NCBI GenBank assembly: GCA_029953675.1
Contig: JAMWBK010000004.1
Span: 2,480,001-2,544,000, forward strand
Origin: Rhodosorus marinus
Lineage: Eukaryota; Rhodophyta; Stylonematophyceae; Stylonematales; Stylonemataceae
DNA length: 64,000 nt
Direction of reading: 5' to 3'
The position numbers and the translations under genes were made by a program. Shown here in pieces: positions 1 through 11,209 of the stretch (the first letter of the stretch is position 1; each line of letters starts with the position of its first letter). The notes beneath the pieces are model-generated. The model saw only the letters and a program-made list of their open reading frames with translations, was not told the DNA's origin and did no database searches.

Positions 1-575
1 GTCTTCATCAAAGAGAGAGCCTTGTATATCAGCTCCGTAAGTAGGCCTACGAAACCGTATGTTTCGCCAATAGTAGCGCTCCTTATCCTCCTCAGAAAGG
101 TCTAGCAAAATATACAGAGAAAAAACAACACATACAAAAAGACCTTCAGCGTCCACAAACAGTTGTTTATCTGACTGGGGGGGGATGGGGGGGGGCCTCC
201 CCCCTCATAGATCTTACCGTTCTTTCCTCTCAAGTTGTTTTCCGGTGCATACTGTTTCTGAAAGGCCTCCGCTGACTTCCTGAATTTCTTGAGGTTTTGA
301 GACCGGGATTCAAGAAGAACACAATAGTAAACACCCTTTGAGCCAGTGAACTCCTGCCTAATCGGTTTCTGTACCACCAGCTCTTCCACATCATCGTAGC
401 TCGTATTCTTCCTCGGGGACCAGCCTTCGGGAGGAACTACAATGCACATTCCGTGCGCATAGGCTTCAGCTTCAATCTTTTTCACGTAGCCATTGAAGTC
501 TGCAAACTCTTCAGCCGTTGGGTAGAACCGTGGGGCCTCCAAGCTATCAACAACCTCCTCATTCGTTCTCTTCAT
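1..575 (-). CDS. KDM4: KDM4-like JmjN/JmjC histone lysine demethylase, 5' part
   Basis: Partial gene reading leftward off the window edge. Exon 1 is 575-218 and exon 2 is 101-1 (open); the intron has a GTAAG donor at 217 and an AG at 103-102, and the split codon joins in frame. Exon 1 carries a JmjN domain ([19 protein letters not shown], then [10 protein letters not shown] and [10 protein letters not shown]), and exon 2 continues with the [19 protein letters not shown] stretch that in KDM4 proteins leads into the JmjC fold. The family removes methyl groups from histone H3 lysines (K9/K36) using Fe(II), 2-oxoglutarate and O2 in the nucleus. The metal-binding His/Glu residues lie outside the window, so activity cannot be judged. 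ATG 575 is the first in-frame ATG; GTG 593 lies upstream. A JARID/KDM5-type protein is the alternative, but the JmjN-to-JmjC spacing and the PTYGAD block fit KDM4. Confidence 0.85.
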
Positions 576-1131
576 TTCTGTACAGCCGCTCACCTCAAAA
601 ACAATCCCAAACCACCTCCAAAAACTGCACTATCCCCGAAAGACCAAGCCCAGGAACAATCAAAAAAACTTCCTGTCACGGCAGAGAAACCGACTCTTCC
701 AGTCTCCTCGCTTAAGAAGATGTCATACCGGCACAGAGACAAAAATTTACGCGCCTCATGAATGCCAAACTTTTCCACTTCCTCCTCGCGCTCCCTTTGA
801 AACAGAACAAGTCGTCACATAACTCCCGCATTCAATCCCCCCCAATCAATCCGACTTCAGTTTCTTAACACACATCCTCCCCAATCTCTCCAAACAGCCC
901 CAGTTTTTTACTAGCACTCACGCACACCAAACGAATAATTGAAACACGTAAATAAAATCCGGGCCCAAATGAAACGGCTGATGTTACAAACGGAGCCTCT
1001 GAGGGCTGAAGCCTTTCAAAATAACCAGAAAAAGAGTCTGTTTTTCCAGAGCGAATCCGGACGCTCACCACGCGCTAGTTCAGTTGAAGCTTATGATTCA
1101 TCCCTTGCCGGAAGCCATCAGGCGAGGCCGC
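576..1131. other. Intergenic, presumed KDM4-like promoter side
   Basis: No conserved coding signal on either strand. Short open frames overlap each other without a recognisable motif. The part nearest 575 is the presumed 5' UTR and promoter of the demethylase. Confidence 0.4.
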
Positions 1132-1692
1132 TTATGTGCAGGGGTTTCGGAACAGGATGATGTCTTTGATAGTTAACAAGATGACCAGAGATCGTGTTCG
1201 TCCGGTTTCACCGAGTGCCAAATCTTCGTCAAAGAACGAAACCGATCGGCTCTTAAAAAGGCTATGAGCCAGGCCCCACCTAATCGATATGAAAACTAAA
1301 AAAAAAAACAAGAACAGGAAAACTTACACAAACAGATTCTTTAAGAGTAAGAGATGTGGATTTTCGATAGTTTTTAGGCTGATGGGTTTGATTTTTTCGT
1401 AGTTTTGGATTGAACAGCTGTCCGATTTGTTGTTTCCCAATCGAGTCTCGGTTGTCCTTCATGTCGATGGCATCTCACTCACCGGAACTGAATAAGGGAT
1501 AGAGGGGACGATTCGCAGACGGTCAAAAGAGTTCAAGGTATAGGTAGAGCTGGGAGGTCTGTGAAGTTTTTTTGGAGAGAGAAATGCCAGATACCGCTGC
1601 TGGCGAGCGATCGACCTTGCTCCTGCCATGCAGAGGTTAAGAAACTTCGAATTGACGTCCTTGAAGGCAGTGTTCCGATCCTCGTCTCTCAT
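1132..1692 (-). CDS. Hypothetical 139-residue protein, three exons
   Basis: Proposed exons are 1692-1483, 1417-1328 and 1251-1132. Each is a multiple of three, the donors (GTGAGT at 1482, GTAAGT at 1327) are good, the acceptors are AG, and the last exon ends in TAA. The product is basic and rich in Arg, Ser and Lys near its middle (LFNPKLRKNQTHQPKNYRKS) and ends in a short hydrophobic segment (SLVILLTIKDIILF). I recognise no family. The case rests on splice-signal quality and phase agreement only. The alternative is that this is the 5' transcribed region of another gene or non-coding. It lies upstream of the divergent uS8m gene. Confidence 0.3.
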
Positions 1693-2337
1693 CCTTGTGA
1701 GGGAATCGAATCTATGAGAAACCCGATCTCTGGAACAAACTCTCCGATCACCTCAATTCCCTTCCCTACCCTTCTCTTGAGACGAAGCGTTTTGAAGGAT
1801 AACCAGGGTTAGACTCTATTATCAAAGAGTCCTGTCTAATCAATTTTTTGTGCAGTATACGTCTAAATATAGGATATAAGGCATTAATTAGATTCATTTA
1901 GAGTAGTTTTGACCTATTATTAGTGCTTCCGCGAAATAAAATTAAACGACTACGCGAAAATAGCGTCATTAGCTGGTATTTAGCGCATAGGAGTCATAAT
2001 ATTTCTAAAATATATTTATTCGGACGTTATTTGCGTCTTTCCGTAATTCGCGCAATTTGAGATCTTTTGGTGGTGGCAAGACTTTAGCGATTGCGCTGAT
2101 GAGGATTGAGTGGAGGTGGGGAAGGGATAGAGGTAGATGTTGACTTGTAAATGGGGAAGGGGATCACTAGCGTACTTGTTTGCGGAATATTCCATAGAGT
2201 ATCCTGAGCTTAAACGTTATTTTGAACGCTTCTGAAGAGGGCGGTGGTTCTGGCACTTTTCCGTAAATACCAAAAGCGTCTTGGGGAGTTTGCTGTCGGA
2301 GACCGGAGGCTGGACGTTTCCTAGAGCTGTGGGAACC
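1693..2337. other. AT-rich spacer between divergent genes
   Basis: About 645 bases with an AT-rich core near 1830-2040 (many TATTT/AAATA runs) and no open frame with recognisable content. It sits 5' of the uS8m gene and 5' of the doubtful gene at 1132-1692, so it could be a shared promoter region. Confidence 0.4.
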
Positions 2338-2769
2338 ATGAGACCCCCAAGGATGGGTAAGCAAATGGGTTTCGACCACATGTCGGCCCTACTTTCCCGC
2401 TTGAATATAGCCGGCCGCTCTGGTAAGGCCACGATCAAAATACCCCGATCATTGGAAATTCAGCAAACGATAAATGTGCTATTGAAGGAGGGCTTCATTC
2501 GAGGCGTTACACCATTCGGTAACGGCATGTACGACCATCACTATTACAAGGTGCACCTCAAGTTCGACGACAAGGGTCTACCTGTTGTTAAGACCGCTCG
2601 ACGAATATCAAAGCCTGGTCGCTCGATAGAGGTTGAGATCAAATATCTGCCCCCTTGCATGAACGGCCTGGGGATATTTTTATTGAAGACAAGGAAGTAT
2701 GGCGTACTAAGTGACAAGGATGCGAGGAGGTTACAAGCGGACGGAGAACTACTTGGACTGGTTTTCTAG
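2338..2769 (+). CDS. uS8m: Small-subunit ribosomal protein uS8, organellar (mitochondrial type)
   Basis: Single-exon gene of 143 residues. uS8 binds the central domain of the small-subunit rRNA and is needed early in small-subunit assembly. Bacterial-type S8 landmarks are present: an N-terminal MSALLSRLN block, LLKEGFIRGV, ARRISKPGRS, and the C-terminal NGLGIFLLKTRKYGVLSDKDA stretch typical of S8 ends. The C terminus GELLGLVF closes as in bacterial uS8. Because it is nucleus-encoded and of bacterial type, an organellar ribosome is inferred; red algal plastid genomes normally keep rps8, so mitochondrion is favoured. Start is ATG 2338 (second Met at 2353); upstream in-frame sequence has no ATG. 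No clear cleavable presequence is visible, only a short basic start (MRPPRMGK). Confidence 0.85.
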   Translation: MRPPRMGKQMGFDHMSALLSRLNIAGRSGKATIKIPRSLEIQQTINVLLKEGFIRGVTPFGNGMYDHHYYKVHLKFDDKGLPVVKTARRISKPGRSIEVEIKYLPPCMNGLGIFLLKTRKYGVLSDKDARRLQADGELLGLVF

Positions 2770-3879
2770 AATCATCCGATTAACCAACTAACCTATATTC
2801 CAGTGGCTGTTTAAAATATTCCCTCTCAAAGCTAATTGACATTGTTTGTAGACCTGAAATAAACTGGGAAGCTCATGACAGTACTTGGGTGCCAAGCCCA
2901 ACTGTCAAAACCAGTGATCGGACTGTTGGAATCCGGGGCCCCGCAGTGCTTAGGAGCCATAAAGAGTCAGCTACGGTTCCAATTCGCAGTTGAATCAAGC
3001 AGACGTTCAGTGCTTGCTGTGTGTTCGACTAGATCTGTCTCAAGTATTGAACGTGTTGAATATGACACACTGCACGTGCAGAATCCCGGTTAGGCCTTGC
3101 TGTCATGCTCAGTTGATGCAACTTTTCAACGGAACTGCACCAAGGGACCTTCTCATGTCACTAAGAAGATCCTGAGCTTGAACAGAGAAGCCGCGATGGC
3201 GTAGAAATGACGTAGAAAGCTTGCCGGGTGTTCTAAGAAGTTCTGGTTTAGTTCAACTCGATTTTGCCTTTCTCGATTGGTTTTGAGTTCTATCAGGTCT
3301 TTCCAAGCAGTAGTTTTAGCTAGAAAGCCGTGAACAACATTGGAAGGGTTTACCCGGACTCCTTTCGGACACGAGTATTCATGTGGGGACCGCCCCCTCG
3401 GTCAGAGACTGAACTCATCATTGGGCAATTCAATGCTCATGGAAGGTTCTAAGCAAAACATCCCTCCTAATTTCCAACTCAACCACCACACACACACACA
3501 CACATACATTCACGTGCGCACATTCGCTGGGGGGGTCAGTTTTACTCTCCAGATCATGAAAGTTCCCGAGAAAGACGACCGGCTCAGTTCAATCAAAACA
3601 AACGGGAATCATCATCTAGTTAATATTCCCTGGTTTTAATGACTAACTTTCAGCCCAGATTCTCAACGCGATAATGGGCGTCAACTGGTAAGACGACTTG
3701 GCCGCGGGAAGAGGACTGACAAAGTCGTTCAGCTTATAAAGTCCGGAATGGATGGATTCGCCCCGTGATATCTGAACTTTTTTTGTAATAGTATTTCATT
3801 TCTGGCTATTGTAAATCGTGAGAATAGGAGTTTTCGTTGGTTACTTTTTCGTCTTTGTCTGTTTTGGTTTGTCGTAGGC
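2770..3879. other. Intergenic, uS8m 3' side to YkgJ-type gene 5' side
   Basis: No conserved protein or RNA was recognised. It contains an AATAAA-like element near 2857 that could serve the uS8m transcript, a CA repeat at 3487-3504, and an A+T-rich stretch just before the next gene. Confidence 0.4.
3487..3504. repeat. CA dinucleotide microsatellite
   Basis: About nine CA units in the intergenic spacer. It is a simple repeat with no sign of coding use. Confidence 0.9.
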
Positions 3880-4633
3880 ATGACGCTTGGTTTCGTTGTT
3901 GACCTTGGTACTGCCTTGGGGAGGAAGGGAAGGCATCAGTGTAGGGCGAACGTGAACTTGAATGCGCCAAACTTGCTGCTTCCTGATGGAATTCATAGTA
4001 GCGTTGGGAGGTGAGGCCTGGCAGGATGCGTTTCTGCTTCTGTTTTTTTGTTTTATTTTTTTTTAACCTTGTTTTAGGTTTTACCGACGTTGCGTTGGTC
4101 GAGGGGACTTTGTTGTGGAGTCTCACTATTGTTTCCTTTTTCATGTTACTGAAGATGGAAGTGTGTGAAAAATTGTGGTGCGTGCTGTTTTCTTGACCCT
4201 GATTTTCGCGAGCCCCTGGAGCCGATTCTTTCCAATGAGGACTTTGCCCTTTACATGTCTATGGTTGGACCAGATGGATGGTGCATTCACTTCAACAAAA
4301 CTACTCGCACCTGTGGAAACTACGAAAGTAAGTGCTGAGCCGAATCCGTCTCACGCTTCTCCATCGAAAATCGATTCGATGTGCTTAGCTTATGTTGGAA
4401 TGCCTACCACAGACAGACCGATGTTTTGTCGTGTAACAAAAGAGCAGCAGGCTAAAATATATGGAACATCAGAAGAAGACGGTGACCTAGTAGCTGTGGA
4501 AAGTTGTATGGACCATATTCAGGAGGTGTATGGACCCGAGAGCAAAGAGATGAGAACTTATGCGGACGCGGTTGCGGTGGATCTCGAAATCGAAGACCGA
4601 GACGACGAACAAGGGACCTGGGTTGAACTGTGA
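3880..4633 (+). CDS. YkgJ-type zinc/iron-chelating CxxxCxxCC protein
   Basis: Three exons: 3880-4010, 4155-4327 and 4413-4633. Introns open with GTGAGG and GTAAGT and end in AG, and phases agree to give 174 residues. Exon 2 is read in a frame different from the long open frame that spans it, so the gene is easy to mis-call. Residues 47-55 carry the family signature C-VKN-C-GA-CC, followed by GPDGWCIHF, TRTCGNYENRP and MFCRV, which match the plant/cyanobacterial YkgJ (UPF0153) pattern. Eight or so cysteines are thought to hold zinc or an iron-sulfur centre; the biochemical role is not settled. Residues 1-40 are basic, Ala/Leu-rich and free of acidic clusters, compatible with an organelle presequence (inference). 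The C terminus is acidic. The WD40 gene ends 180 bases downstream on the opposite strand. Confidence 0.85.
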
Positions 4634-4814
4634 ACTGGCAGCCAGGGCAGTTGTAGTTAAACTCTTGGAATATTTATTAACTGCCCTTTCATTAACTGCT
4701 GTGATATTATGAATGGATGCTTGGCATGTTTTGCAAGACATCCTCACGCAAGTTCGGCAACGCTCTCGTCCCCTGACATTGACCTCGTGGCTTGTAGCAC
4801 CTCACGGGACTCGC

Positions 4815-6237
4815 TCATGATCCAGGTTTACCGCTGGGTGGAGAAGGAGACCAGAACCGATGAGCGACGACAACGTTGTTGGCTCCGTCGGTAATCAGCT
4901 GGTATTTGTCAAACTGTACAGTTGTCAAGTACGCGGTATATCCACCAATCGCGAACCGGTGCTTCCCAAGTGACGTGTCCCATACGTTGATCTCCCCATC
5001 ACGCCCTCCGGTAACAATCTTGTCCTTATCCCACTGCAAAGACATCACAGGCCCTTTGTGCGCTGCAACAGAGCAAGGAACAAAACTCTCAACATCGTTC
5101 TCGATTGTTTGTGAACCTTTCGACGGTAATACCTTTGAAGCTGAGGAGGATATCGCCTGAGTCTAGATTCCACATGGTAACATCTCCATTAGACCCTCCT
5201 GCGACCAGACGATCGGACTCTTCGTCATATTGAAAGCAGGTTACATTAGAACTAAAGCACTTTAGCGATAGTATGTGCTGCATCTTGTCCGCCGAGTACA
5301 CCTCGACACATCCACTTTTACATCCCAAGAGCACAAACTTTCCTACGACAGATCCACACAAAATTCCCGAGGGCAGTTTCTCCTTTCCAAGAAGTTCACC
5401 CGTTGCCAAATCCCAGGCTCTAAGTGTGCCCTCGACGCATCCACTGAAGAACCTCCTGTATCTCACAGCAAGCTGAGCCATAGTCACGATACCTGCCGGT
5501 GTGCAATAGGCTCGTCAACATGGGGATGACCGAAGTGTCTGGATGCGGAGAGAGCCAACTCTACCTGCGTGTCTTGCTTCTGAGCTCAACTTCAACGGCT
5601 CTCCCTTCGAGTTCATGAGCTGCACCGTTCCATCAACCGCACCCGAGACAACGTATTTACCGTTGAAGTCCAGAGCGGTTACTTCAAATCCATGAGCAGC
5701 TGCGCTCCACTCCTATGGATAATTCATTTTTTGGAGGGAGGAGGATCAAGAGATAAGCTTTCTGGGAACAGGAGTCCTATTGTATGGGCGCAAGTGCTTG
5801 TTCAACTCGAACCTTTTTCGCGTTTCGAAGGTTGAACATATGAATCGAGCCAGTGTGGCTCCCTGGTTTTACGGCATAAGCCGGGAAGAAGAGGCTAAGA
5901 TTAAGTCCATGGGCCTTTGTCGAGAGACCATGAGCGTTCAACTTTTACCGCTGATTAGTTTAGGTCCGAAAAGTTTGAGTCTGCGAAAGTAGTCCTCCTT
6001 CAAGTACGCTGCGATCTCCTGTGTAGCCTTACCCGTTTTCCAGTTGCTGGAGTATTCCTTTTCGCGTTCTTCTTCCTCGTTTCGAACTTTAGATATTCTC
6101 TTCTGCATGAGGTCCCAATCAAATTGGAACCCATCACCGGATGAGTCGCCGGCCTTCATTCTCATCTTGTTCAGACAAACCCTCTTCTGCCCATCATTGG
6201 CAACCTGGTATCGCCATCCAGAAACGAAGCCTTCCAT
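4815..6237 (-). CDS. WD40-repeat protein of unknown partner
   Basis: Five exons: 6237-5949, 5862-5813, 5712-5565, 5492-5133 and 5062-4815, giving 364 residues. The 50-base second exon and its GTTCGA donor are the weakest points. Residues 1-95 have no WD repeat and hold a charged helix (RNEEEEREKEYSSNW) that may be a coiled coil. Then come about six WD40 blades, with motifs such as KLISGSHTGSIHMFNL, YVVSGAVDGTVQLMN, FFSGCVEGTLRAWDL, RLVAGGSNGDVTMWNL and KIVTGGRDGEINVWD. Such propellers act as protein-binding platforms; no catalytic domain or F-box is evident. The number of blades (six clear, a seventh likely degenerate at the C terminus) suggests one closed propeller. I cannot name an orthologue. 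The start is ATG 6237, the first in frame. Confidence 0.85.
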
Positions 6238-6795
6238 TTCCAAGCCTCCAATCACAAAACGAAACACCCACACACACACACAAAACGAAAAACCAAGACC
6301 CACAGCTCCACTCTCCTAAACAAACCTAGAAACGAACCAAAACCCCATCTCAGGCTCCCAACTTCCACCCCACCTCAAGCTTGCCTCCCAATAAGAAACC
6401 TTGCTAAATGTTTTTAGTAAGTGTCTGTTTCATCAAGTCATCTCCTTCGGATAGTCACTAGTCTGTAGACTCTTAGACTATCACCTGTTCTACATCATAA
6501 GGAAGAACTTAAACCTTCTCACTCCCCACCCATACCCGTGCATCCTGATTAACATTAAACATTCTGCTGTTTTGAGCACGGGAGATCTTCCCAACTAATT
6601 TTTTATAACCATTGTCAAATTTTAATTGGATTAATATTCTCAATGTGACACGTGGTAAGACTTTATTAGTGGTTACTTGGATGAAGAGCAGTTGAGATGC
6701 TAATTCAGCTGTTGGAGTGCTTGGTGCGGAGGCGAATTCTGATGATTGGTCTGAGGTACTCAGTTTAGGGGGTTGTTTTTCTTGATATCTGTGAG
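6238..6795. other. Intergenic, upstream of the WD40 gene
   Basis: A pyrimidine-rich stretch near 6240-6390 is the likely promoter/5' UTR of the WD40 gene. Nothing else is recognised. Confidence 0.4.
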
Positions 6796-7135
6796 ATGAA
6801 AAACGTACCAAGGATAGCTGTTTACTGCGCAATCCAACCGCCTCCTGTAGCTGACTCTATCGCTGGAAAGTGGACTATGTTCCTCCCGAACAGTTAAAAA
6901 AACAAAACGAAATCCCGAGAAACCCCATGACAGACACGAGGCGAGCGGTTCGACCTTGACATAACGATGTCTTCTTCCTCTCAGGGTTGTTGGCTCTAAG
7001 GAAACGACGAGTGAGATGATACCGACGAGAAGCTGGAAGATGGCGTGGGAGGTGAAGTCTGGAGGCAACTCTAGAAAGGGAAAATTTCGGATGGCTGCGG
7101 GAAGCTACTACGATTGTAGAGGCGGTAAGATTTAG
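6796..7135 (+). CDS. Possible small two-exon protein (77 residues)
   Basis: Proposed exons are 6796-6878 and 6985-7135. They join in phase 2 and end in TAG. The reading contains peptide-like segments with spaced aromatic residues (IAVYCAIQPPP, DSIAGKWTM, RSWKMAWEVKSGG, FRMAAGSYYDCRGG). The donor GTTCCT is poor, and the opposite strand is also open for about 100 codons across the same bases with a hydrophobic reading, so strand choice is uncertain. No family recognised. It ends 50 bases from the convergent TAF1B-like gene. Confidence 0.22.
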
Positions 7136-7185
7136 TTGATCAAGTTAATACAGTTGTTTTAAATAGAATGATGCGGTACTATTTT

Positions 7186-8687
7186 CTAAGTTGATCCGCT
7201 GTACAGACGCGCGTGAATGGATAAGTAGTTGGACATGACTTTGATCTCCTCGGCTCCATTGATGCCGAGCCGTAAAATTCCAAGCGCTAGCTGAAGAAAT
7301 GTAGGTGGTGGCAGATTCCCAGAGGGGTCAGGTCGAAGGTACGGAAGTCGTCCTGTTGAGGATGTCATGTCAGCGACTTTTCGAGCAATGGTCTCGATAG
7401 ATCTAGCGAACGGTCGCATTGAGAGAGAATCGTGAGCCAGTGCAACCTACCAAAAGACGATAACCCGGTTAGCAGGAAATACAAGCGAAAGCAACTCGAA
7501 GAGTTGCGTAGATTGAAACTAACCTCGTCGCACCAGTTAACGTAGCCGAGCAGCTTCTTCCCACCAACGTATGGTATTTCCTGGTCAGACACGTCGTCAG
7601 CCTGCCTTGCGTGCGCTGCAGCTTCCAGGCGTGGTCGCAACTTGTAATCTGTTAACTCCGCCGCTGTGAGAACGTCTGCCATGAGCTCCAACTCAGTGCA
7701 GGAAAAGTACGGCGGACTTCGGTTCGCGCATATAAAGTTCACAATATCTGGGCTGCTATCTCCAGTAAGTGTTTGAATAGATTTCAATCGGCAACTTCTC
7801 AGCTGCAGTGCTTTTGTGAAGGCCTCGTCGCTGAGATTCAAGTGTCTTATGAATCGCCTTAGAACAAGCACCGGATTTCCAACCGGTAGATCTGGAATAG
7901 AGCGAATGGCTGTCGGTTCGTAGATGTTTGGGACGCCATCCATAGTACACGCGATTTTCTGCGCTACCCTCCGGATCTCGGCCGCCGTTGGAAAATTTTC
8001 AGCTCGAGTGAGTCTATGAACGGCAGGCCAGCGGTCGAACTTCGCCAAAGCCTCCTGCGTTGCTAGCCCATAGGGGAAAGCGCGTTTCTTGGTCCAACGT
8101 TCTATATCCTAGAGGTACGCGTAACATTCTCAGTGAGATGAAAAATCAACTCCAAGACGTCAGAGGAAGTTTGCTAGATGAGTTTGTTGTACACGGCATA
8201 CTGTTGCTAAGACAGCCTCCCTGCAAGTCACACATGCCAAGTATATTATTCCCAAAGTGGTCATCGCGCTAGCCTTGGCCCTTGAATGCTTGTCTGTGAA
8301 CGTCACCCAACGCTCCAGCAGCAGCTTTGAAATTATGAGCACGTATCCACTGACACTCTCATGTTCTCGGGCCCAGTTTACCTGAAGACTGCAGAGAACT
8401 GCCATTGCCGCCACAAGCGATTCTTCTGCAGAAAGGTACGTATCTTGTTTTGCTTGCGACCTGATCGTTACATTATCGTCTTTCGCTTGGGAGAATTGAC
8501 TCGCACTTTGAGGCTGAGAAGACCGGTAGCCTCGCATGGAAACTCCGGGCATGAGCACATCTGCAACCTCTTCCCGGAATCCGGCGGACGCAGTCCCGCA
8601 ATCCTCACAGACGAGAACTCCATCAGCGTTTATAAAAAACTGATCTGAACCGCATACTTCACAAATAAATTGTTGTTGAGACGCCAT
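7186..8687 (-). CDS. TAF1B: TAF1B/Rrn7-type RNA polymerase I initiation factor (TFIIB-like)
   Basis: Three exons: 8687-8202, 8108-7524 and 7446-7186; both introns are phase 0 with good sites, giving 443 residues. The N terminus is a TFIIB-like zinc ribbon (C-EV-C-GSDQFFINADGVLV-C-ED-CGT) followed by an acidic linker and a cyclin-fold region (LSAEESLVAAMAVLC to TDIERWTKK and beyond), the layout of the Rrn7/TAF1B subunit of the Pol I core factor. This factor binds the rDNA core promoter and recruits Pol I in the nucleolus. TFIIB and BRF1 are less likely because the cyclin repeats are diverged and the TFIIB B-reader motifs are absent. The start is ATG 8687, immediately before the ribbon. The protein is at the short end for the family (human about 590). 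Confidence 0.8.
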
Positions 8688-10134
8688 CGCTGCATCCAAA
8701 GCAAAAAAAAAGAAAAGTCAGGCTAAGCCACAGGCCCGTATGGCAAATGGCACCTGCTCCGGTGCCCGCGGGCTTCGACGATGCAATCGCAAGGGCCATG
8801 CTGCTCTACATGCATACCAACTGATAACGCACAACTGATCCGGAGGGAAGCAAATTCATCGGTCCCTTGTCAAAACCTATTCAGCTGCATTACTACTCTT
8901 CGAAGATGCGCTTTACGCAGTACACTACCACTTGAAATAGAACTGGTTCCACCGGCGCCGCGACAACCAGGGCATGTGGCTAGCAATCAATTACTATCTC
9001 TGACTCGGCCATTGATGTCCTAGATTCTAAATACATCCTATCAAACCGCCTTCAGATAGATCAGAGCTTGGACTAACAATTGAAGGTTAAGGTTTCCATC
9101 ATCTTGACAGATTCTCGAGATGGCTTCCCCTAACTCCTCCGAACACTCACCAGAAAACCACAGACGCTACCCAACCCTTCTCAACCTAAAATCCATTCCC
9201 GCGTTTTTTTCTATTAACAAAACAATTCAATGCAAAAAAAAATCAATCTCTCCCTCCCCCTTCCTTTCCAACTTCACCAAAAAACGAAATGACATTTAAT
9301 AAAAATAAAATTAAACGTTTGCTTTTTCCCCAGTTTTTTCAACGAACCCCTTGCACAACTGATTGAAATTAGATTGAATACAATCAATATATGCGAGAAT
9401 CAAAATTGTTTTAACAAAACAAGTTTCAATGCTACCCCGGAAACTTCAGACGATGTATTTCTTCCTACGGGGGTTGAGGGGCTAATTGTATTCGCAAATT
9501 GCCTTGGAATAAGCATTAGAATTTTATATGAAAGGATATTGTTGAAGCCTATAGTCAATGTGAAACGGAGGGATGGGGGGGAGGGGGAAGGGGGGAGAGA
9601 GATGTACAATTTTTTTAATGTTATTATGTTTTGTTTTTTTTTGTTTCGGAGAGAGACACAGAGAGAGAGCAAGAAGAGCAGGAAGGCGCGAGCCGGAGAG
9701 AGAGATGTCATTTTGACAAAAGGTGGCAGAAAACGGGTACGAAAAATTTTGGTCTGGCGGGGAACTTCATTTAATTTTTATTTTTCCGATGAATATGGCG
9801 CGAATGGGGTGGGAAACGTTGGCGGCTTCGGGGTGTGATGTGTGCCGGGAGAATGGGACGATGAAGAAGGGCGGGGTGGGGGAGGTTGGGAAGGGGGAGG
9901 TAATATTGTTAAGTGATATGCTTAATTTCATTTCGAGTGGATTTTGTTAAGGTTTCTGGGATTTTCTTGAGGGTTTTTGGGGGGTTTGGGTTGGGGCGGG
10001 CTGTGTTTGTTTTGTGTGCTGAGTAAATCTGTTTGAACTTTGATGGGGTCTGAGCTGCGGTGAGTTGGACTGGGCTGGAAAAGGGGTAGAAAAAGGTGTG
10101 TGGGGTTCGGTTGAACTCTCTTCCCCCTTCAGCG
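8688..10134. other. Intergenic between divergent TAF1B-like and thymidine kinase genes
   Basis: About 1.45 kb. From roughly 9200 the sequence is low-complexity: A-rich runs, then strongly purine-skewed GA/G-rich blocks at 9565-9700 and 9840-9900. No conserved protein is seen. The last few hundred bases are the thymidine kinase promoter region. Confidence 0.4.
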
Positions 10135-11209
10135 ATGGGTGGAGATGTAGGATATGTAAATGTGATATCCTTAGATTTTGGCAGGCATGGTAATTCGCTG
10201 AGGAATTGTGAAGCAAGGGGTATGGCGTTTAGGACTTTGATAGGGAGGAGGCCGCTGTCGCACATGACGGAGAGAATAGTGCGGCCGGGTCCTGCTTCCA
10301 AGGGAGGAATGGAGCTTATCATTGGGCCCATGTTCGCTGGGAAAACGACAGAACTGCTGAGAAGATCTGAACAGAGAAGGTGAGAACCGCTCTTGCTCGG
10401 CGCTGGCTCCCCCCATCAACTGCCGCACCTGCTTTCTTCACATTTTTGCTGAAAACTAGTTCACCGATTTTGAAATTAGAGCTGCCGGTGAGCGGGTGCT
10501 CCTGGTCAAGAGCAGCGTAGATACCCGATATAGTAATGTGGAGGTTGGTACACCGGAAGGTAGCAACGGCACTATGAGCATGGAGATCTGACTCTCCTCT
10601 TTTATTCATACCAGATTGTGAGCCATGATCAGAAACGAGAGCCTTGCTACAGCATGAAGGAACTGAGCCCTTTGCTTTCAGAGGCAATTGCGTCCGATTA
10701 CGATGTCGCAGCGATTGACGAGGCTCAGTTTTTTCCAGACTTGCTAAGCTTTTGCTTGGAATGGGTGGACAAGCAGAAGAAAACCGTACTTGTTGCAGGC
10801 CTAGACGCCGATTGTGAGCGGAGGAAGTTTGGCGAGGTCCTTGATCTCGCTCCTCACGCAGATCGTATCACGAAGTTGTCTGCCCGTTGTGGTAAGTCGC
10901 TGACGGAAGAAGAGACAGACCGGGACAATGGTCAAAAACCGGTTGATCGCTGGTGCTTTGGCTGTCCGAGAAACTGAAAAGATTGTTTTACGCTGTGCAG
11001 GAATATGTGGTGAGGCTGCGTGTTTCACGAAGAGGAAAGGATCCCTGACAAAGGAGCAAGTTTTGATCGGGGGTTCTGACCTGTACATGGCGGCTTGCAG
11101 AGATCATTATGCTGTGGAACCTCCAGCTGCCCACGACTGCGCCATAGAATCAAAAGCATCTTCTGTCCAGGAAGAGCACATCAGCGTTCAAGGCGTTGCG
11201 CGTGCTTAG
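10135..11209 (+). CDS. TK: Thymidine kinase, type II (TK1-like), probably organelle-targeted
   Basis: Four exons: 10135-10379, 10480-10543, 10615-10891 and 11001-11209, giving 264 residues. It phosphorylates thymidine with ATP in the dNTP salvage pathway. Visible motifs are the P-loop GPMFAGKTTELLRR, the DTRYS block, the catalytic/Mg site IDEAQFFPDL, the dTTP-contact strand VLVAGLDADCERRKFG, a zinc ribbon (C-GI-C ... C-RDH) and the lasso-region IGGSDLYMAACR. DEAQ and the overall pattern resemble plant TK more than animal TK1 (which has DEGQ). About 70 residues precede the P-loop, rich in Arg and Ser and with a second Met at 10222, compatible with targeting to plastid or mitochondrion and possibly two start sites. 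The exon 2 donor GTTGGT is unusual but the only one that keeps the frame. Confidence 0.9.

Noticed and set aside
7066-7090. EMC5-like membrane protein on the minus strand at 6760-7068
   Set aside because: One hydrophobic segment (LPPDFTSHAIFQLLVGIISL) is reminiscent of EMC5, but the first membrane helix and the conserved HAAYS motif are absent upstream and the frame has no ATG.
9565-9900. Long overlapping open frames in a purine-rich block between TAF1B and thymidine kinase
   Set aside because: The readings are dominated by Arg/Glu/Gly or Pro/Ser from skewed composition and have no motif, start context or splice partners.
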